DNA of 64,000 nucleotides from Ottelia alismoides. Taxonomy: Eukaryota; Streptophyta; Magnoliopsida; Alismatales; Hydrocharitaceae. Under the pieces are notes generated by a model. That model ran no database searches and had not been told where the DNA came from. It was given only the letters and a program-made list of their open reading frames with translations. The stretch is taken from assembly GCA_037367405.1 (NCBI GenBank), contig JAZKJV010002961.1, positions 124,001-188,000 of the forward strand, given 5' to 3'. Below, piece after piece: positions 52,656 through 64,000 of the stretch (positions are counted from its first letter, which is position 1; every line of letters begins with the position of its first letter). A program made the translations under genes and the position numbers.

Positions 52656-53461
52656 TTCTCTTCGAACCACAACGGAAAATGAATCGGAAAGAAAGATGAA
52701 TCGAAAATAAATCTTGGAAAAAGAAGATGAATCGGAAACCTAGCTTTTGAAGCAACTAAGAGAGGACGGTACCTTCCTCCTCCCCATTCTCATGGCAGCG
52801 CTTCACTAGCATTCCTTCTCCACATCCCTCTCCTCCTCCCGACCTCTCGACCCTATAGCCCTTGGGGTAGTGGTGGTAGTGTAAATCGTCGAGAACGAAT
52901 GGGTAGAGGGTATTTATAGGCTCTAGAAAACCACTAACCATGGTTAGTAAACCATGGTTTAGACCTTTACCATAGTTAGTGGCCCATAGTTTTGGCCAAG
53001 TCTTATCCAAAACTTAAGGCTTAAGTTAGAACTTTCCAGAGTTCTTTAGATTCATTAATGATGCTTATTTAATGCTAATCATGATTAACTTTCACTAATC
53101 ATGATTTAACTTTCGCATCTCACACTTAACTTTTGTTAACAACTAATTAGTGTTTGCTAATGGTCGTTAGTGATCCTCAATCTATCATTAATTTCTTTAA
53201 TCATATTTAATTGGTCTCAATAAATGTCATTACGGGTTAATGATGTCTTAAACCTCCTTACTTATCTTTCTTACGAAAATCATAACAAATCGAAACGAAG
53301 TCTGGTTCACACGAAACAAATTTTGTTGGTTTCCCCTTGACGAGCCGGATCTTATGATATAGGATCTGAGAGATGACCATGTTCAAGGCTTTACACACAT
53401 GTCTAAAGATCTCCCACTATACCTCAGAACTATTTAGATACGATCTTTAAACACATTCACA

Positions 53462-53722
53462 TTATATGATGGTCGAAAACCTTTTGGGTAAAGGTTTGGT
53501 AAGATGATCTGCAACATCATTGGCAGAGGCCACCTTGGTTATGACAACGTCATCGCGCTTTTGAATCTCACGAATGATGCGATATTTTCTTTCCATATGT
53601 TTGCTCTTTTGATACCACATGGGTTCCTTCGTTTGAGTTATGGCTCCCATGTTATCGCGGAGCAGTGGAATGGGAGTATCAGAGAAAACTACGCCAAGTT
53701 TATGATGAACTTGTGTAACCAT
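53462..53722 (-). CDS. pol: Copia RNase H, C-terminal part
   Basis: 86 codons. IPLLRDNMGAITQTKEPMWY and KSKHMERKYRIIREIQKRDD, then VASANDVADHLTKPLPKRF, are the classic end of copia RNase H (catalytic Asp in LRDNMGAI, conserved SKH.E.KYH..RE and ADxxTKxL). The upstream half is in another frame with stops. Confidence 0.85.
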   Translation of the reverse strand: MVTQVHHKLGVVFSDTPIPLLRDNMGAITQTKEPMWYQKSKHMERKYRIIREIQKRDDVVITKVASANDVADHLTKPLPKRFSTII

Positions 53723-54093
53723 ACCACCTCTTTTGTAGCATCCGATGCAACAATATATTCGGCTTCTGTTATTGAATCAGTCGTAGTGTCCTCCTTCTTG
53801 CTTCTCTGGCTCATTGCACCACAGTTTAACAAGAATACAAATACTGAAGTTGATTTGCGGTCATCTATATCAGATTGGAAGTATGAATCTATGTATCTTA
53901 AGACTTGGAGATCTCTCTCTCCATAGACTAAGATGTAATCTTGTGTCCGTCATAGATTCTTAAAGATGCTCTTCATTGCATTTTAGTGTTGTTCTCCATG
54001 GCATGACTAGTAACGACTTACCTCTCCCATTGCATGGTAGATATAAGGCCTTGTGCACATCATGACATACATTAGGCCTCCCACAATTGATGC

Positions 54094-54600
54094 TTAAGGC
54101 CATCCGGTCATGGCTTTCTTATCCTCAACACTTTGAAGAGCCATCTCTTTAGACAAGTGTATACCATGTCTTAGGGGAATGAAACCTTTCTTGGAATTCT
54201 CCATATGGAAACGTTCCAAGCTCTTCTTAATGTATCCATGTTGTGACAATCCCAAAATTCTCTTTTCTCTGTTTCTGAACCACTTCAGACCCAATATACA
54301 AGAGGCTTCCCCAAGATCTTTCACTCAAAGGTATGGGACAACCAAATTTTAACACCAGTCATCATCCATGTATCATTCCCAATGATAAGGATGTTATCTA
54401 CGTAAAACATGATAAACACAATGGCACTCCCACTAAGCTTCTTGTACATGCATGGTTCATCGTGATTCTGAACGAAATCATAACTCTTTATGGTTTCATC
54501 GAATCTTATGTTCCGGCTATAAGAAGTTTGTTTAAGCCCATAGATGGATTTCTTCAGCTTGCATACTCTGCCTTCCTCATTTATAAAGCCCTATGATGCT
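54094..54600 (-). pseudogene. pol: Copia reverse transcriptase, C-terminal half
   Basis: From the right: VCKLKKSIYGLKQTSYSRNI, DFVQNHDEPCMYKK, and FIMFYVDNILIIGND, where the catalytic YVDD has become YVDN. After a frameshift near 54330 follows the 76-codon piece MKDLGEASCILGLKWFRNRE, LGLSQHGYIKKSLERFHMEN. Copia RT primes cDNA synthesis, but the loss of the second Asp shows this copy is dead. Confidence 0.85.
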
Positions 54601-54620
54601 CCACATTGACAAAACTCTAT

Positions 54621-57600
54621 TTCATCACCTTTATTCTTTTATTTGATCTTAAATGCCCATACAAATATATGCAAAAAAATTAATTTATACAAAATAACAC
54701 TCAATAATAGACTAGTAAATATTGTATAAATACATGTATTTAATTCCAAAATAAAAGAATAAAGGAAAGAAAATAAAAAGAAATGAAGTATCAAAGACAC
54801 TGAATGACCTTAGATCACGAGACTAGGTCAATATTTACGTGGTCGACAACGAATAAAGTAGGGGGAGATACGTCACTCAAATTGTAGAGAAAACACTTAA
54901 AATCATAATTCTATTCATTAATAAATAACTACTTGTGCCCTATTTTATTTTCCATCTCCACACATCAAATAATAAAAACCTCAACATGAACATTATACAT
55001 AAAAATATAAGGAAAAATACAAATTTAATTTCACATAAAAATATTGCACTGTGTGCTTGGGATACACATAATAAAAAGCCACAAACAAAACTTCTCAGAC
55101 ATGTATCTTCTCCATACAAACTCAAAATTGACCAAACTCACATTTAGTGTTCATAAAATTAAATGAAGTTAAGATGCAAAATTCGGCTTTCAGGTCTCCA
55201 TTGTGTTGTATACATGTATATAAATAATCAAGAAATTCATTCTCTGTATTTTTATCCTTTTTATATTTTTATATACTTGTAGATATTACTTAAATCACAC
55301 TAAAAAATTAAACGTAAAATAAATGCATTAACAATACATTAAAATAAACAAGGAACTAATATATATATGTAAACTATACCTATAATATGTATACCTCTAT
55401 TTATTTAAGTAAATAAATAAAATCAGAAAAGTAAAGTACAAAATACGTGAATAAGTATTTAAATGTATTAATAATATAAAAAATATGTGTATACAATACT
55501 AAAATATAAAATACCAAATAAAAAACAATACCTAAAATACATGTAGACATACCTATGTATATACATGTAAATATTTGCACCCAGTAAATAGCATCATAAA
55601 AATAAATAAAAATACTATAAAATTACTGCATAAAACAATAAATATTTTTATGTCTTGACATTTTAATAAATTCATTTATTGTTTGTTTTTTATTTAATAA
55701 GGAATCTATTTTCTTTAATTTCATGGTTGGTCTACATGGACCAATCATGGTGCTTTAACTATTGACTTCCGATGAACATTCCTTTCTTCCTAGTCGCCTT
55801 GTCAAAACTCACGGGCGCCTCTTCTTCTCCCATTTCTTACTCCACCTCTACTCCACCAAATCCCTCTAGACTTTCACCATCCTGCAACCCTTACTTTCAT
55901 CCATCACGCTAGCTTCATAACATCCACCAACCACGCCTAATATGCGCGCCATATCCCCTTGAATTTCACCCCTCACCATGTTTTATAACTAAAACCCAAT
56001 CCTAATCTTTTTGATTTTGATCTTATTTTCTTCCCGTAACCCCAAGATGAACTATCCAGGTTGAGTTTCTCGTGACATGAGCTGCTCCTTGGACCTCATC
56101 GGCATGGAGAAGGGATGATTCACGGTGATCCTGCTCACCATAGATTTTCTCAGGCAATGCTTCTCCTACTCCATGGAACCCCATATATGAGTTGCTAGGT
56201 TAGATAACTAGCTTGCATTTCCTTTCTTTAGCACATGTCTCATCTTAGTGTAGTTTAATTTGATATGTTGTAGTTTTAATTTTAATAGTTTCGTACGTCA
56301 AAGCTTCTGCTCTAGCCAATGTTTCACTTCATCACAACCCCTGGTTCCGACCACTGCACACCACCATCCGACTCCCCTTCACGTTCTACTTATTCGACTC
56401 CACTCAGATCCTCATCTTCCATCGCCCATAACCGGATATCGCCGCTCTCCCTCATCCCTTACTCTACCAACTTTTTATGGCCCGAGGAAAAAGATCTCAA
56501 CCTCATGAACTTTTTTGTGTAGGAGCTACACATGGGATGCCACATGTAGCTCAAATCGAAGGATATATTGGCTCCTAGGTCGCCTGAACTTAATTGACCC
56601 CCCAGGCCTCTTCTTAGCGAGGTCTGGACCTTCTTGACGACACCATCAGTTGTGGAAGGCTTCCAGGATGCCCTGGAGCCGGTCAGCATGGACGGAGTAC
56701 ATCAGAGCAGAGAGATATTGCGATTCAAAGCTTAATAGGGAAGACATTTCCCCCTGCTCTTCCAAGGGTATCCAGAGCTGTCAGATGCGAGACACTGGTG
56801 AATATGTGATTCATGACTCTAAAAGTAGAAAAAAGATCGTTGTTTCTGAGTATTTAGCAGTATTTCATCATTTATTTTAAACTTTTGCCATTCATGCACT
56901 TATAATTAATATATGCATTTTAGCATGAATTTTTGCATTAAATAAGAAGCTAAATTTATTTTGAAAAATAACGAGTATTATACCATATTCTCCCTATTTT
57001 TTATTTATTTTCCACTAACTCAGAATTGAATAAACCAACTGTATAGCGTACATATTATTAACACTAATAAATGAAAAATACCAAAAGAATAATAACTTGT
57101 AAAATTAACGAATAAAACCCAAACCCTAATTTAAGACAAAAATCTTTAAAACATGATTATGTCTCTCATATAGTCTTGTATGAACCTCTACTCATCTTAA
57201 ATTAATGTGCGTTCGATTACCTTCAAAACAATACTAAATTCAAAAGAATCGGATTTTGTATGCGAAACTTGGGTTTTGGGTCCCCTGATGTATATTGTAC
57301 ATATTGACTAATTTGACCGTATTATTTTTTGTACAAAAATAATCCTTTTTTTATTTCTTTTGCATTTATTTTATTTGATTATTATTTTAATAAAATTTAT
57401 AAAAGTCTGAATAAAAATTAAAGCAAAAATCAAAGAAAATAAATCTACCCAAGTCTGTACATATGTCTTCTCTATTTTATTTCTTTATTTTCTTATTTAT
57501 TAAAAAAATAGACTAAGTTGTAAATATTTATTCATATTTTCTTTGATTTTGATCTCATTTATAAAAATGACAAACAAAACTGTAAAACACAAAAATGTGG

Positions 57601-57740
57601 TATTTTATATCTATATGATACCACCCAAAATACTTTTTGTACATATATTTTTTTATTGATTTTCTATCCTTCACAAAAGTTGTAGATCTCATCGAGATGA
57701 GAAACTTTCATGTTGAACACTTTTTGATTTGACCCCTTTT
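54621..57740. other. AT-rich intergenic stretch, no gene recognised
   Basis: 54620-55740 is extremely AT-rich with recurring ATACATGTATA/ATAAATA words. 55760-56520 is a C-rich block without coding signal. 56530-56870 gives short frames without known domains. No TIR, LTR or RNA gene was seen. Confidence 0.5.
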
Positions 57741-57826
57741 GTTATTTCTTTTTTATTTTTTCTTTAATTTAGTTTTCTATTTTTTTCAGAGCGACACGTT
57801 GCAGCTCCTGAAGCCGCAACATGTCA

Positions 57827-58018
57827 CCCTCTTTTATTTTATTTATTTTATCTTATTATTATTTATTTATTTATATCATTATTATTTTAATTCATTTGTT
57901 TATTTTTTATCTCCATTTATTTCCTTGACTTTATTTACCTATTTATTTATTTATTTATTTTTATTTACTAGTTTAATTAATAATATTATTATTTTACTTA
58001 TTTATATACTTGTTTTTT
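57827..58018. repeat. (TTTA)n / TTATTT low-complexity tract
   Basis: Imperfect TTTA, TTATT repeats of about 190 bp, directly preceding a C-rich block. Confidence 0.85.
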
Positions 58019-60720
58019 ATTTTCACCACGCGGCAGCCTTGGGGCCAACCACGTAGCCCACCTCCGCTTCCCTCTCCACTCCGCCTTGTGCGACAGCCGC
58101 TCCCTCCGTCAGACCCAGTGGTGCCCACGCAACCACATGCGATAACCCTCTATCCCTCTCTCTCTCTCTCGCACCTTGCGCATATCCTCCGCCCCCATCT
58201 ATCTCCTCTGCAAGACCCATCCAACTCCCTGTGACTTCAATGCCCCCATCTCGCAACTGCAACTGCCTGCAACCTCCCGCATGACCCGATCGCGCGACCA
58301 ACCCACTAACCTCCAACAAAAAGGGCCTTGCCACCCTCCAAGATCCCCATCCGCCGTCGATTGGAGTCGAGAGCCCAGCCTCCGAACTGCAACTGGTGAC
58401 AACAGTTGCACCTTCGCCTTGAGAGTGACAACGACGGTCGTTTGGAGTGATCCAAGGCACGATAGCCTTGCTGCTACTCCACCATTGGGGCTGCGAAGAC
58501 TCTCGACAAGCTCCATCACGTCGATTGAGGCTACGATCTGGGTAGACCGTAGATTCCCTACCCTCCGGTGAACCCCTCTTTCTCCTTCTTCCTCCTCTGT
58601 TCCATCTTTGTCTTCTTCCCTTCTATCAATAAAAGACCCTCAAATCAATCGCCTTCCTTCGTTCATATTTACCTCGATTACCACTCGCACGATCACCCAC
58701 CGTCTCACATCGCCAACGCCATTCACCTGCGTTGTTGCAGGGACCTTCTGCGTCAGCCTGCGGGCATCACTGCCCCGTGGCAGACCCCTCTCTAGCATCC
58801 TTCGCCTCTTCCTCGACCGAGCCGCCACTAACTTCACCGCACTCCTCCAGTAGATCCAACGGTTGTTGCTTCAGACTTGCACCACCCAGCAATGATCGCC
58901 CAGCTGTCTTCACCCCTTTGCATGCCACTGACGCACCCATGCAAGCGGAGCCCTAACTCTGCCTCTCTCTGCCATCATCTTCGATCCCCGAGGGGTTTGA
59001 ACCTCTACTGCTTTCACACCCGTAGCTTGATCTCCACACACCGCCCTCGACAGAGCCCCCACTCCTCTGCACCTTCACTCACCACCAGTCGTGCCCAGCC
59101 AACGATTGCAACGGAGGTATCATGCTATACATGAACCACACCACCCAACAAAGATACACCCTATTCTTAAACCTTGCTCGTCACCGAGCAACTTAGAATG
59201 AAATGCAAAAGTGAAATGATTTTGGGTTCCATACCAAGGTCATGAACAAAAAGGTGAAAATGAAGCTCGACTCAACCTTTGGATTGATAATGTGGTGGAA
59301 CCTTATTGAGAATTGGACTTAATACCTAGAAACCTTTAAGTTCCACAAGTCTCTATTCAGGTCGCCTAAACAGTCAGGTCAGAACAAGTCCACACACGCA
59401 AATCATGATGACTGCGATTCTTACTTGTACCATGTAAGTGAAATATAGCTCTTCGCGTCAGAAATGACACAGAAACAACCTCCTCTAACAAGGTAACCCT
59501 AATTCCTCAGTCTAGCAATTCTTTCCTCGAGGAGCGAGTTATTCCCTTCTAAGTTCAAGTGCAACCGGTTCAAGAAGAGGGGGTAGAGAAGATAATGGAC
59601 TGTGACCAGTGTAGTCACATATCCGTGGAGCTTGACCAATATAACCAAGTCTCCAGTTGTAGGTTTCTTTGGTATGAGTCTTTGAAGCATATGCCTTGCT
59701 TATTCATCTTTTACTCTGACGGGAATTTTTATTTATTTACTTTTTGCCCATCTAACTTTTTTGGTTTTTTAAAATATGTGCAGTATGTACATAAGGAGTT
59801 ATTCTTCTTTATCCAGTAGACTATCCCTCTTTTGAAGCTTTTTTACAACCCACAACATCCCATCGTTAGACATCAACACCGCTAGACCAGGTTGAGACAC
59901 ACTGGCCACTTATTATGACTGTGAGTGTTTCCAGACGCGTGTTTCCCCAAGCTAAAGGATTCCGCCTCCTCACCACCTCATCAGTGAGGAGATACGTTCA
60001 AGGTGCTTGTCCAAGTTAAGTCACTATATAAAAGAATCATGCATGTGTATGAAATATTCTACTTAAACCAATCAACATGACATGTGAACATAGTATTGTG
60101 GACTCAAAAAATTAAATCGCTCGACCTGAGAAGACTAGACTCCAGTTCCTATAAGGTCCCTCTAAAATTAAGTAGATTAACGTCAAATCAAATCCATCCT
60201 CAACTTCTATTCATAACTTAGTTCATAACCCATTAACTTTCCACTTTGCATATGCTAGATATGCAAATGAAATGCAGATGTTATGAAATGCATATGAATG
60301 AAGATGATTTGTTGTTTTTTTGAATGAATGCAATGATGATATGTAAAAGTAAATAAGAAGATGTGTTTTATAAGTTTGTTTTTTTCTTTTTTTATTTGGT
60401 ACACCTCCTATTTTACAAAAAAATTACAAAAGTATTATTTACAAGAATTTTACAGCTTGTATAAATATTATACAATTATACAAGTATTTTACAAAGTTTA
60501 CAAAGAGTTTTTTTACCAAAATTTACCCAACACGTAATTATTGCATAATTTATACAAAACACGTGAAAGTACAAACTATGGGTAAAGTATATGTGTAATA
60601 TATACAGAACCCCATATACTTAGCATGTGCTATATCCTCAGAGCACAAGAAGCGAGGAAAAAACATAGCTCGTGCTAAGCATGGGAGAGTGAAAAACAAC
60701 GAAAAGTATAGAAGGCGACA
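58019..60720. other. C-rich block and probable 3' LTR zone of the Athila-like element
   Basis: 58020-59140 is C-rich on the plus strand. It gives overlapping Pro/Ser-rich frames on all strands, with no domain. 60720 down to an undetermined lower border may be the 3' LTR of the minus-strand gypsy element, because TGTCGCC directly follows the purine tract at 60722-60728. 60360-60520 is TTTTACAA-rich but not phased. Confidence 0.35.
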
Positions 60721-60721
60721 C

Positions 60722-60988
60722 TCCCCCTATACTTAGGCGTTGGTCAGCCTAGGTGTAGAAGAAGAACACAAATGGGGTGGTTGAGGTCAAAAGGATAAAT
60801 TGATGAACAAATATACATGATGGGCATCAGTCCCCCCTATACTTAGACTCTGGTCAGCCTAAGTATAGGACAAGGGTGGTGTGAGAATCAATGGGGTTTA
60901 GGGAATGTACAAAGAAAAATAAAGTTAATAGAAGGACCATCTCGGGTCACTCTCCCCCTATATTTAGGCTCTGGTCATCCTAAGTATA
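60722..60988 (-). repeat. Three polypurine-tract-like stem-loops
   Basis: The consensus CTCCCCCTATACTTAGG(C)TCTGGTCAGCCTAAGTATAG occurs at 60722-60760, 60830-60869 and 60950-60988. CTATACTTAGGC and GCCTAAGTATAG form 12-bp arms around an 8-nt loop in the consensus. On the minus strand each ends in TATAGGGGGAG, which looks like a polypurine tract. Plant Athila-type elements often repeat such purine words before the 3' LTR. Confidence 0.7.
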
Positions 60989-61172
60989 ACCATAAAATGA
61001 AAATGATATGAAGCCATGGCGAGTAATATGAGTCACTGGGGAGGGAGAGAAAGAAGAAGAAGACTATACAAGATGGAGGAAGAATGTGCAATGACCAAGA
61101 AGGTTTGTAACAAACCTTCTTGCATAAACAAGGAGGCGGGAATGTACAAGTGTGTCGCTGTCGGAATCATCC

Positions 61173-61640
61173 TTAGATAAAATAATAATAAGGAGGTGAA
61201 GGGATCGTTCGATGAGGGTCGATACATGACTGCTTGCTCAGATAAGGCTTAACAACAACCGAACAGAGCTTACTCATATAAATCACATCATCTGGACCTG
61301 ATGAGGACTCTTCAGAAAATTCCTTCGCTAGTATGTTAAAGGAAACTTTCGTAGTTAGTTTTGCAGAACCTAAATCATTGAGAGGGAGGGGAGAGTGACA
61401 TGCCTTGAGGGGTTCGAGGGAATTCCTTGAGGAATCAATTATTGACTTCCTCTCATTGGATAATCGAATAGAGGATGGAACAACCGTGCATTTGGGAGGG
61501 GTCGGATTAGTCCTGGTTGTCTCCTTTGTTGAAGGTTCGGGATGTGGTGCGGTGCTGACCACGGGTTCCTTATCAGATGAGTCACCATATAGATTGTAAT
61601 ATTCTTGAAGGGTCGGCACACATCTCAGGTAGGTGCTAGT
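61173..61640 (-). CDS. Unrecognised Ser/Pro/Thr-rich ORF of the gypsy remnant
   Basis: 148 open codons from MPTLQEYYNLYGDSSDKEPV, through a Thr/Pro/Ser-rich stretch, to FSEESSSGPDDVIYMSKLCS. I recognise no RT, RNase H, integrase or env motif. It follows the protease-like region on the same strand and lies where RT should begin in a complete element. It may be a spacer, an unrelated insert or non-coding. Confidence 0.3.
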   Translation of the reverse strand, partial: TSTYLRCVPTLQEYYNLYGDSSDKEPVVSTAPHPEPSTKETTRTNPTPPKCTVVPSSIRLSNERKSIIDSSRNSLEPLKACHSPLPLNDLGSAKLTTKVSFNILAKEFSEESSSGPDDVIYMSKLCSVVVKPYLSKQSCIDPHRTIPSPPYYYFI

Positions 61641-61979
61641 GATCTCAGTTGGCTTGATATTAGTAGTTTCATGTGTCGGATCAATGAAATGGTCAAGACA
61701 AACAACAAAACTTGTGTCTGACTTAGGGATAGTTTCAGTTTGTGAGTTCTTTATTTAAGCTGTCACAGTAGTGGTGATGCAAGTAACGAAAGTTTTTGAT
61801 GTGTGGGGAGTCTCTGATCTAGTGGTCGGCTTGACAATCAGTACCTCATGTGTAGCAAAGAGGCGGGACTCATCTACCTCTCGATGATCACGACTGTCAG
61901 TGGCTATGTGGGTTGCTTCGAGTTGGAATGTGTCCTCAAAGGTCATGTCTAATCGGTGTGTACCATTACAGGGAAATCG

Positions 61980-62340
61980 ATATCATGAGTCTCTCAATCT
62001 ATAGTCGCCTTATCCAAGGCTAAGACTAGCTTCCCAAAAATAATGGGAGATCGGGTGAACTCTCCTATGTGCTCGATACCAATGACCGTGAAGTCCACTC
62101 TGAGTGGAGCACCTTGAAAATCAATGATGATTGGAATGGTTCCTCTTGACCATCTGATGGATCAGTTAGCCAGCTGCACGATTTCTCTTGATATCCTAAG
62201 TGGTCTGAGTTTGAGCTTGTCAAATACGGAAGTCGGGAGGATATTTGTCGATGAGTCATCATCGATTCTCACATGGGTGAAAGTGGTGTATTTGATTCCA
62301 CATCTAACTCCAGACAACCGCTTCACTCTGTGGCTTTTGG
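61980..62340 (-). pseudogene. pol: Athila-like aspartic protease region
   Basis: On the minus strand VRIDDDSSTNILPTSVFDKL, KLRPLRISREIVQLAN.SIRW, GAPLRVDFTVIGIEHIGE and SPIIFGKLVLALDKATID line up with the Athila/Tat protease pattern (L.D.GAS.S..P.S....L, L.LAD.S.....G, V.VDF.V.......P.ILGRPFL.T..A.ID). Two stops (in LAN.SIR and ID.ETHD) and a diverged active site (DDDSS) indicate decay. RT, RNase H and integrase were not found downstream. Confidence 0.6.
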
Positions 62341-64000
62341 TTTTTCTCCCCCATCACCAAGGAGGTATCCATAGAAACTAGATGTCTTTCAATCCTTGTT
62401 CTCTTATTGTACTTCCTCTTAGGCATCAATTTACTCCTCACAAATCTTTTGAGGTTGGAGAAGCGATCTATAGCCTTTATTAAGCGAATCTTAAGAACTA
62501 ATTCCTCAGCAATTGCTTACCAAAGGGTAGGGGTCCAAATTTTAAGTCATTTTCATTTACAATTGTTATGAGATTTTATGAGGTTTTCAATTTTTTGGGG
62601 TTTTTTGGGATTTTCAATTTTTTTGATCTTTTTGATATGTGAAGGAGAGAGGGAGAAAATATAGACTCGAGATTGGAGGGCAAGTGATTAGTAGAAGAGG
62701 GAGGTAGAGTTGACTACAGCTGTACAGGGTGTGTGGATCCTTTAGTGTTTTCTTGATTTTCGACATCAAATCCTCTCATGTCGTTCTCCACTTCCATACC
62801 TAGGTTGGCAGCATATGAATTCAAAAAGTCGGTGACATTTTTCAACCTGTCCTCAATTGATTCATGTCTCTTGACAAGTCTAGAAATGTCGTCCTTCAAA
62901 ATGTTCCCATGACAAATCATGGGCGAATTTTGCTCAATTGGAGGATACTGCTAAGAATCCGACGTCTCATACCCAACATACCTTGACTCTGGCATGTAGT
63001 GCTGAGTCGAGTAGAGATCATCGATTTGGGATATCGTGGCCGGAGCCTTATACAATGGATTCGATATACAAGCATCTTGTAGATCTAACTTATGAGTTTA
63101 GTCCCATGTATGTGTAGGCTCACCGAGTGTTTGGTCAATGTGAGCCTGATCACTAAAATCAATCAAGTTCGAACCATCGTAGGGTACATGCCTATCCATT
63201 TGGTTCTTTGATTCAACCGTGTGATTCCTTAAAGGCCAATCAGGATGTATATGTTTAATTTATGGACTTGTCCCACAGTCATAAGAGAATCAGATGAGGT
63301 GTATAGGGATAGGCAACTCTGCCAATCACCTGACTCAGAAGTAGCTTGCTCTACAAATGGTTCTTTGATTTCATCAGACATCTGACTATAAGGTGAATCA
63401 ACCAAGATGGAAATGGGTCAAGGATGTGATGAACGCAAAATCTGCCTCTTTAATAATCAGGAATTGTCGTAGTATAGGAGGTAAATTTGGTTTAACAAAA
63501 ACCACAATCTTTGAATGTTGTGGAAAATTTTTCTTGGCAAGTCTACCAAGATCGAACACAGGGAACAGTGATTCTCTATTGTGTGGTTTTAAATTAAATT
63601 GAATAATTAATTAATGTTGGATTAATTTCTGCGTTGGGACAATATAATACAATGCAATGAAATGCAATTAGATGCAAAAATAGAGAAAACAATTCAGCAC
63701 ATGATATGTAATTTTATAAGATTTAATTCTCAAATAATTTGATCTCTTAATCCTTAAAAATCATCACAGATCAAAAGATATTAAGTCCATAAATATGTAT
63801 CAATCAATATTTGAGATGCAGGTCAAACAGATCAACGTATCAAAGTTTTATCCTACGAGAATTTCTCAAGATACTTGGCCCCTTTATTTTCTTGTAATTC
63901 ACCCCTCAAAAATAATAATCTTATATCAAATATCAGGTGAATCGTGGATTCAATAATAGATCGAATTCCTTAAAAATTACGTTCAAGCATCAGCGGATCA
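62341..64000 (-). other. gag: Gag-side region of the Athila-like remnant
   Basis: Pieces such as ILKDDISRLVKRHESIEDRL, KNVTDFLNSYAANLGMEVEN (62714-62920) lie upstream of the protease on the same strand and have the helical, charged look of a gag C-terminus. I cannot match a gag core. 63400-64000 is AT-rich without coding signal and reaches the window edge. Confidence 0.35.

Larger units (their letters stand above)
53400..54620 (-). mobile_element. Ty1/copia fragment (RT and RNase H)
   Basis: Minus-strand pieces in order: RT (54600-54094), a broken connection region (54090-53725) and RNase H (53722-53462). A GTATAGTGGGAGATC purine tract at about 53413 resembles the copia PPT. Gag, protease and integrase are not seen upstream. 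Confidence 0.82.

Noticed and set aside
58010..59134. Pro/Ser-rich frames on both strands
   Set aside because: C-rich low-complexity DNA. No start, domain or context.
60411..60510. Cluster of TTTTACAA words
   Set aside because: Spacing is irregular (about 10-15 bp) and there are no TIRs, so it was not joined to the phased array of E5.

Overview
The window is nuclear DNA of a seed plant, most likely a non-grass angiosperm with a large, transposon-rich genome. The evidence is a plant-type TRAPP subunit gene with GT..AG introns, plus plant RTE and L1 LINEs, a Ty3/gypsy chromovirus, Ty1/copia remnants, hAT elements and MITEs. I cannot name the species. No RNA gene, CRISPR array or bacterial-type operon was seen.

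One host gene is visible: BET3/TRAPPC3, the Bet3 subunit of the TRAPP vesicle-tethering complex. It lies on the minus strand and spans almost the left two thirds of the window. Exon 1 is at 41732-41788, exon 2 at 41521-41618, exon 3 at 24274-24373 and exon 4 at 3445-3627. The last exon (about 40 codons) lies left of the window. The four exons join in phase into 146 codons. Intron 1 is only 113 bp, intron 2 is 17.1 kb, intron 3 is 20.6 kb and intron 4 exceeds 3.4 kb. The large introns are built mainly from transposons.

Intron 4 (1-3444) holds an RTE 3' end, a hAT MITE, the 5' LTR of a copia element, and a miniature RTE/L1 double insertion. Intron 3 (3628-24273) holds a three-level nest. An outer L1 (about 4340-6330 plus 19567-22326) is split by an inner L1 (about 6331-8064 plus 15612-19560). 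The inner L1 is split in turn by a complete minus-strand chromovirus (8065-15606, TSD TCGTG). A further RTE tail sits in the outer L1 at 21041. Intron 2 (24374-41520) holds L1 remnants, a long-TIR element, an 823-bp non-autonomous hAT and a 6.2-kb hAT that itself contains an RTE and an L1 tail.

Upstream of the gene (42.27-47.12 kb) lies the most unusual structure. Seven TIR elements sit head to tail, separated only by TA-type (TA)n or TG-drifted microsatellites. Most of their ends carry a hairpin palindrome. Several share one internal core although their termini differ. Two larger members carry a TTACAAA/TTTGTAA motif array on a lattice of about 20 bp. This is the best candidate for an undescribed mobile-element system here.

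The rest (47-64 kb) is intergenic debris: a probable solo gypsy LTR, a copia RT/RNase H fragment, AT-rich and C-rich stretches, and a degraded Athila-like gypsy element with a protease, three stem-loops that resemble polypurine tracts, and no visible RT or integrase.
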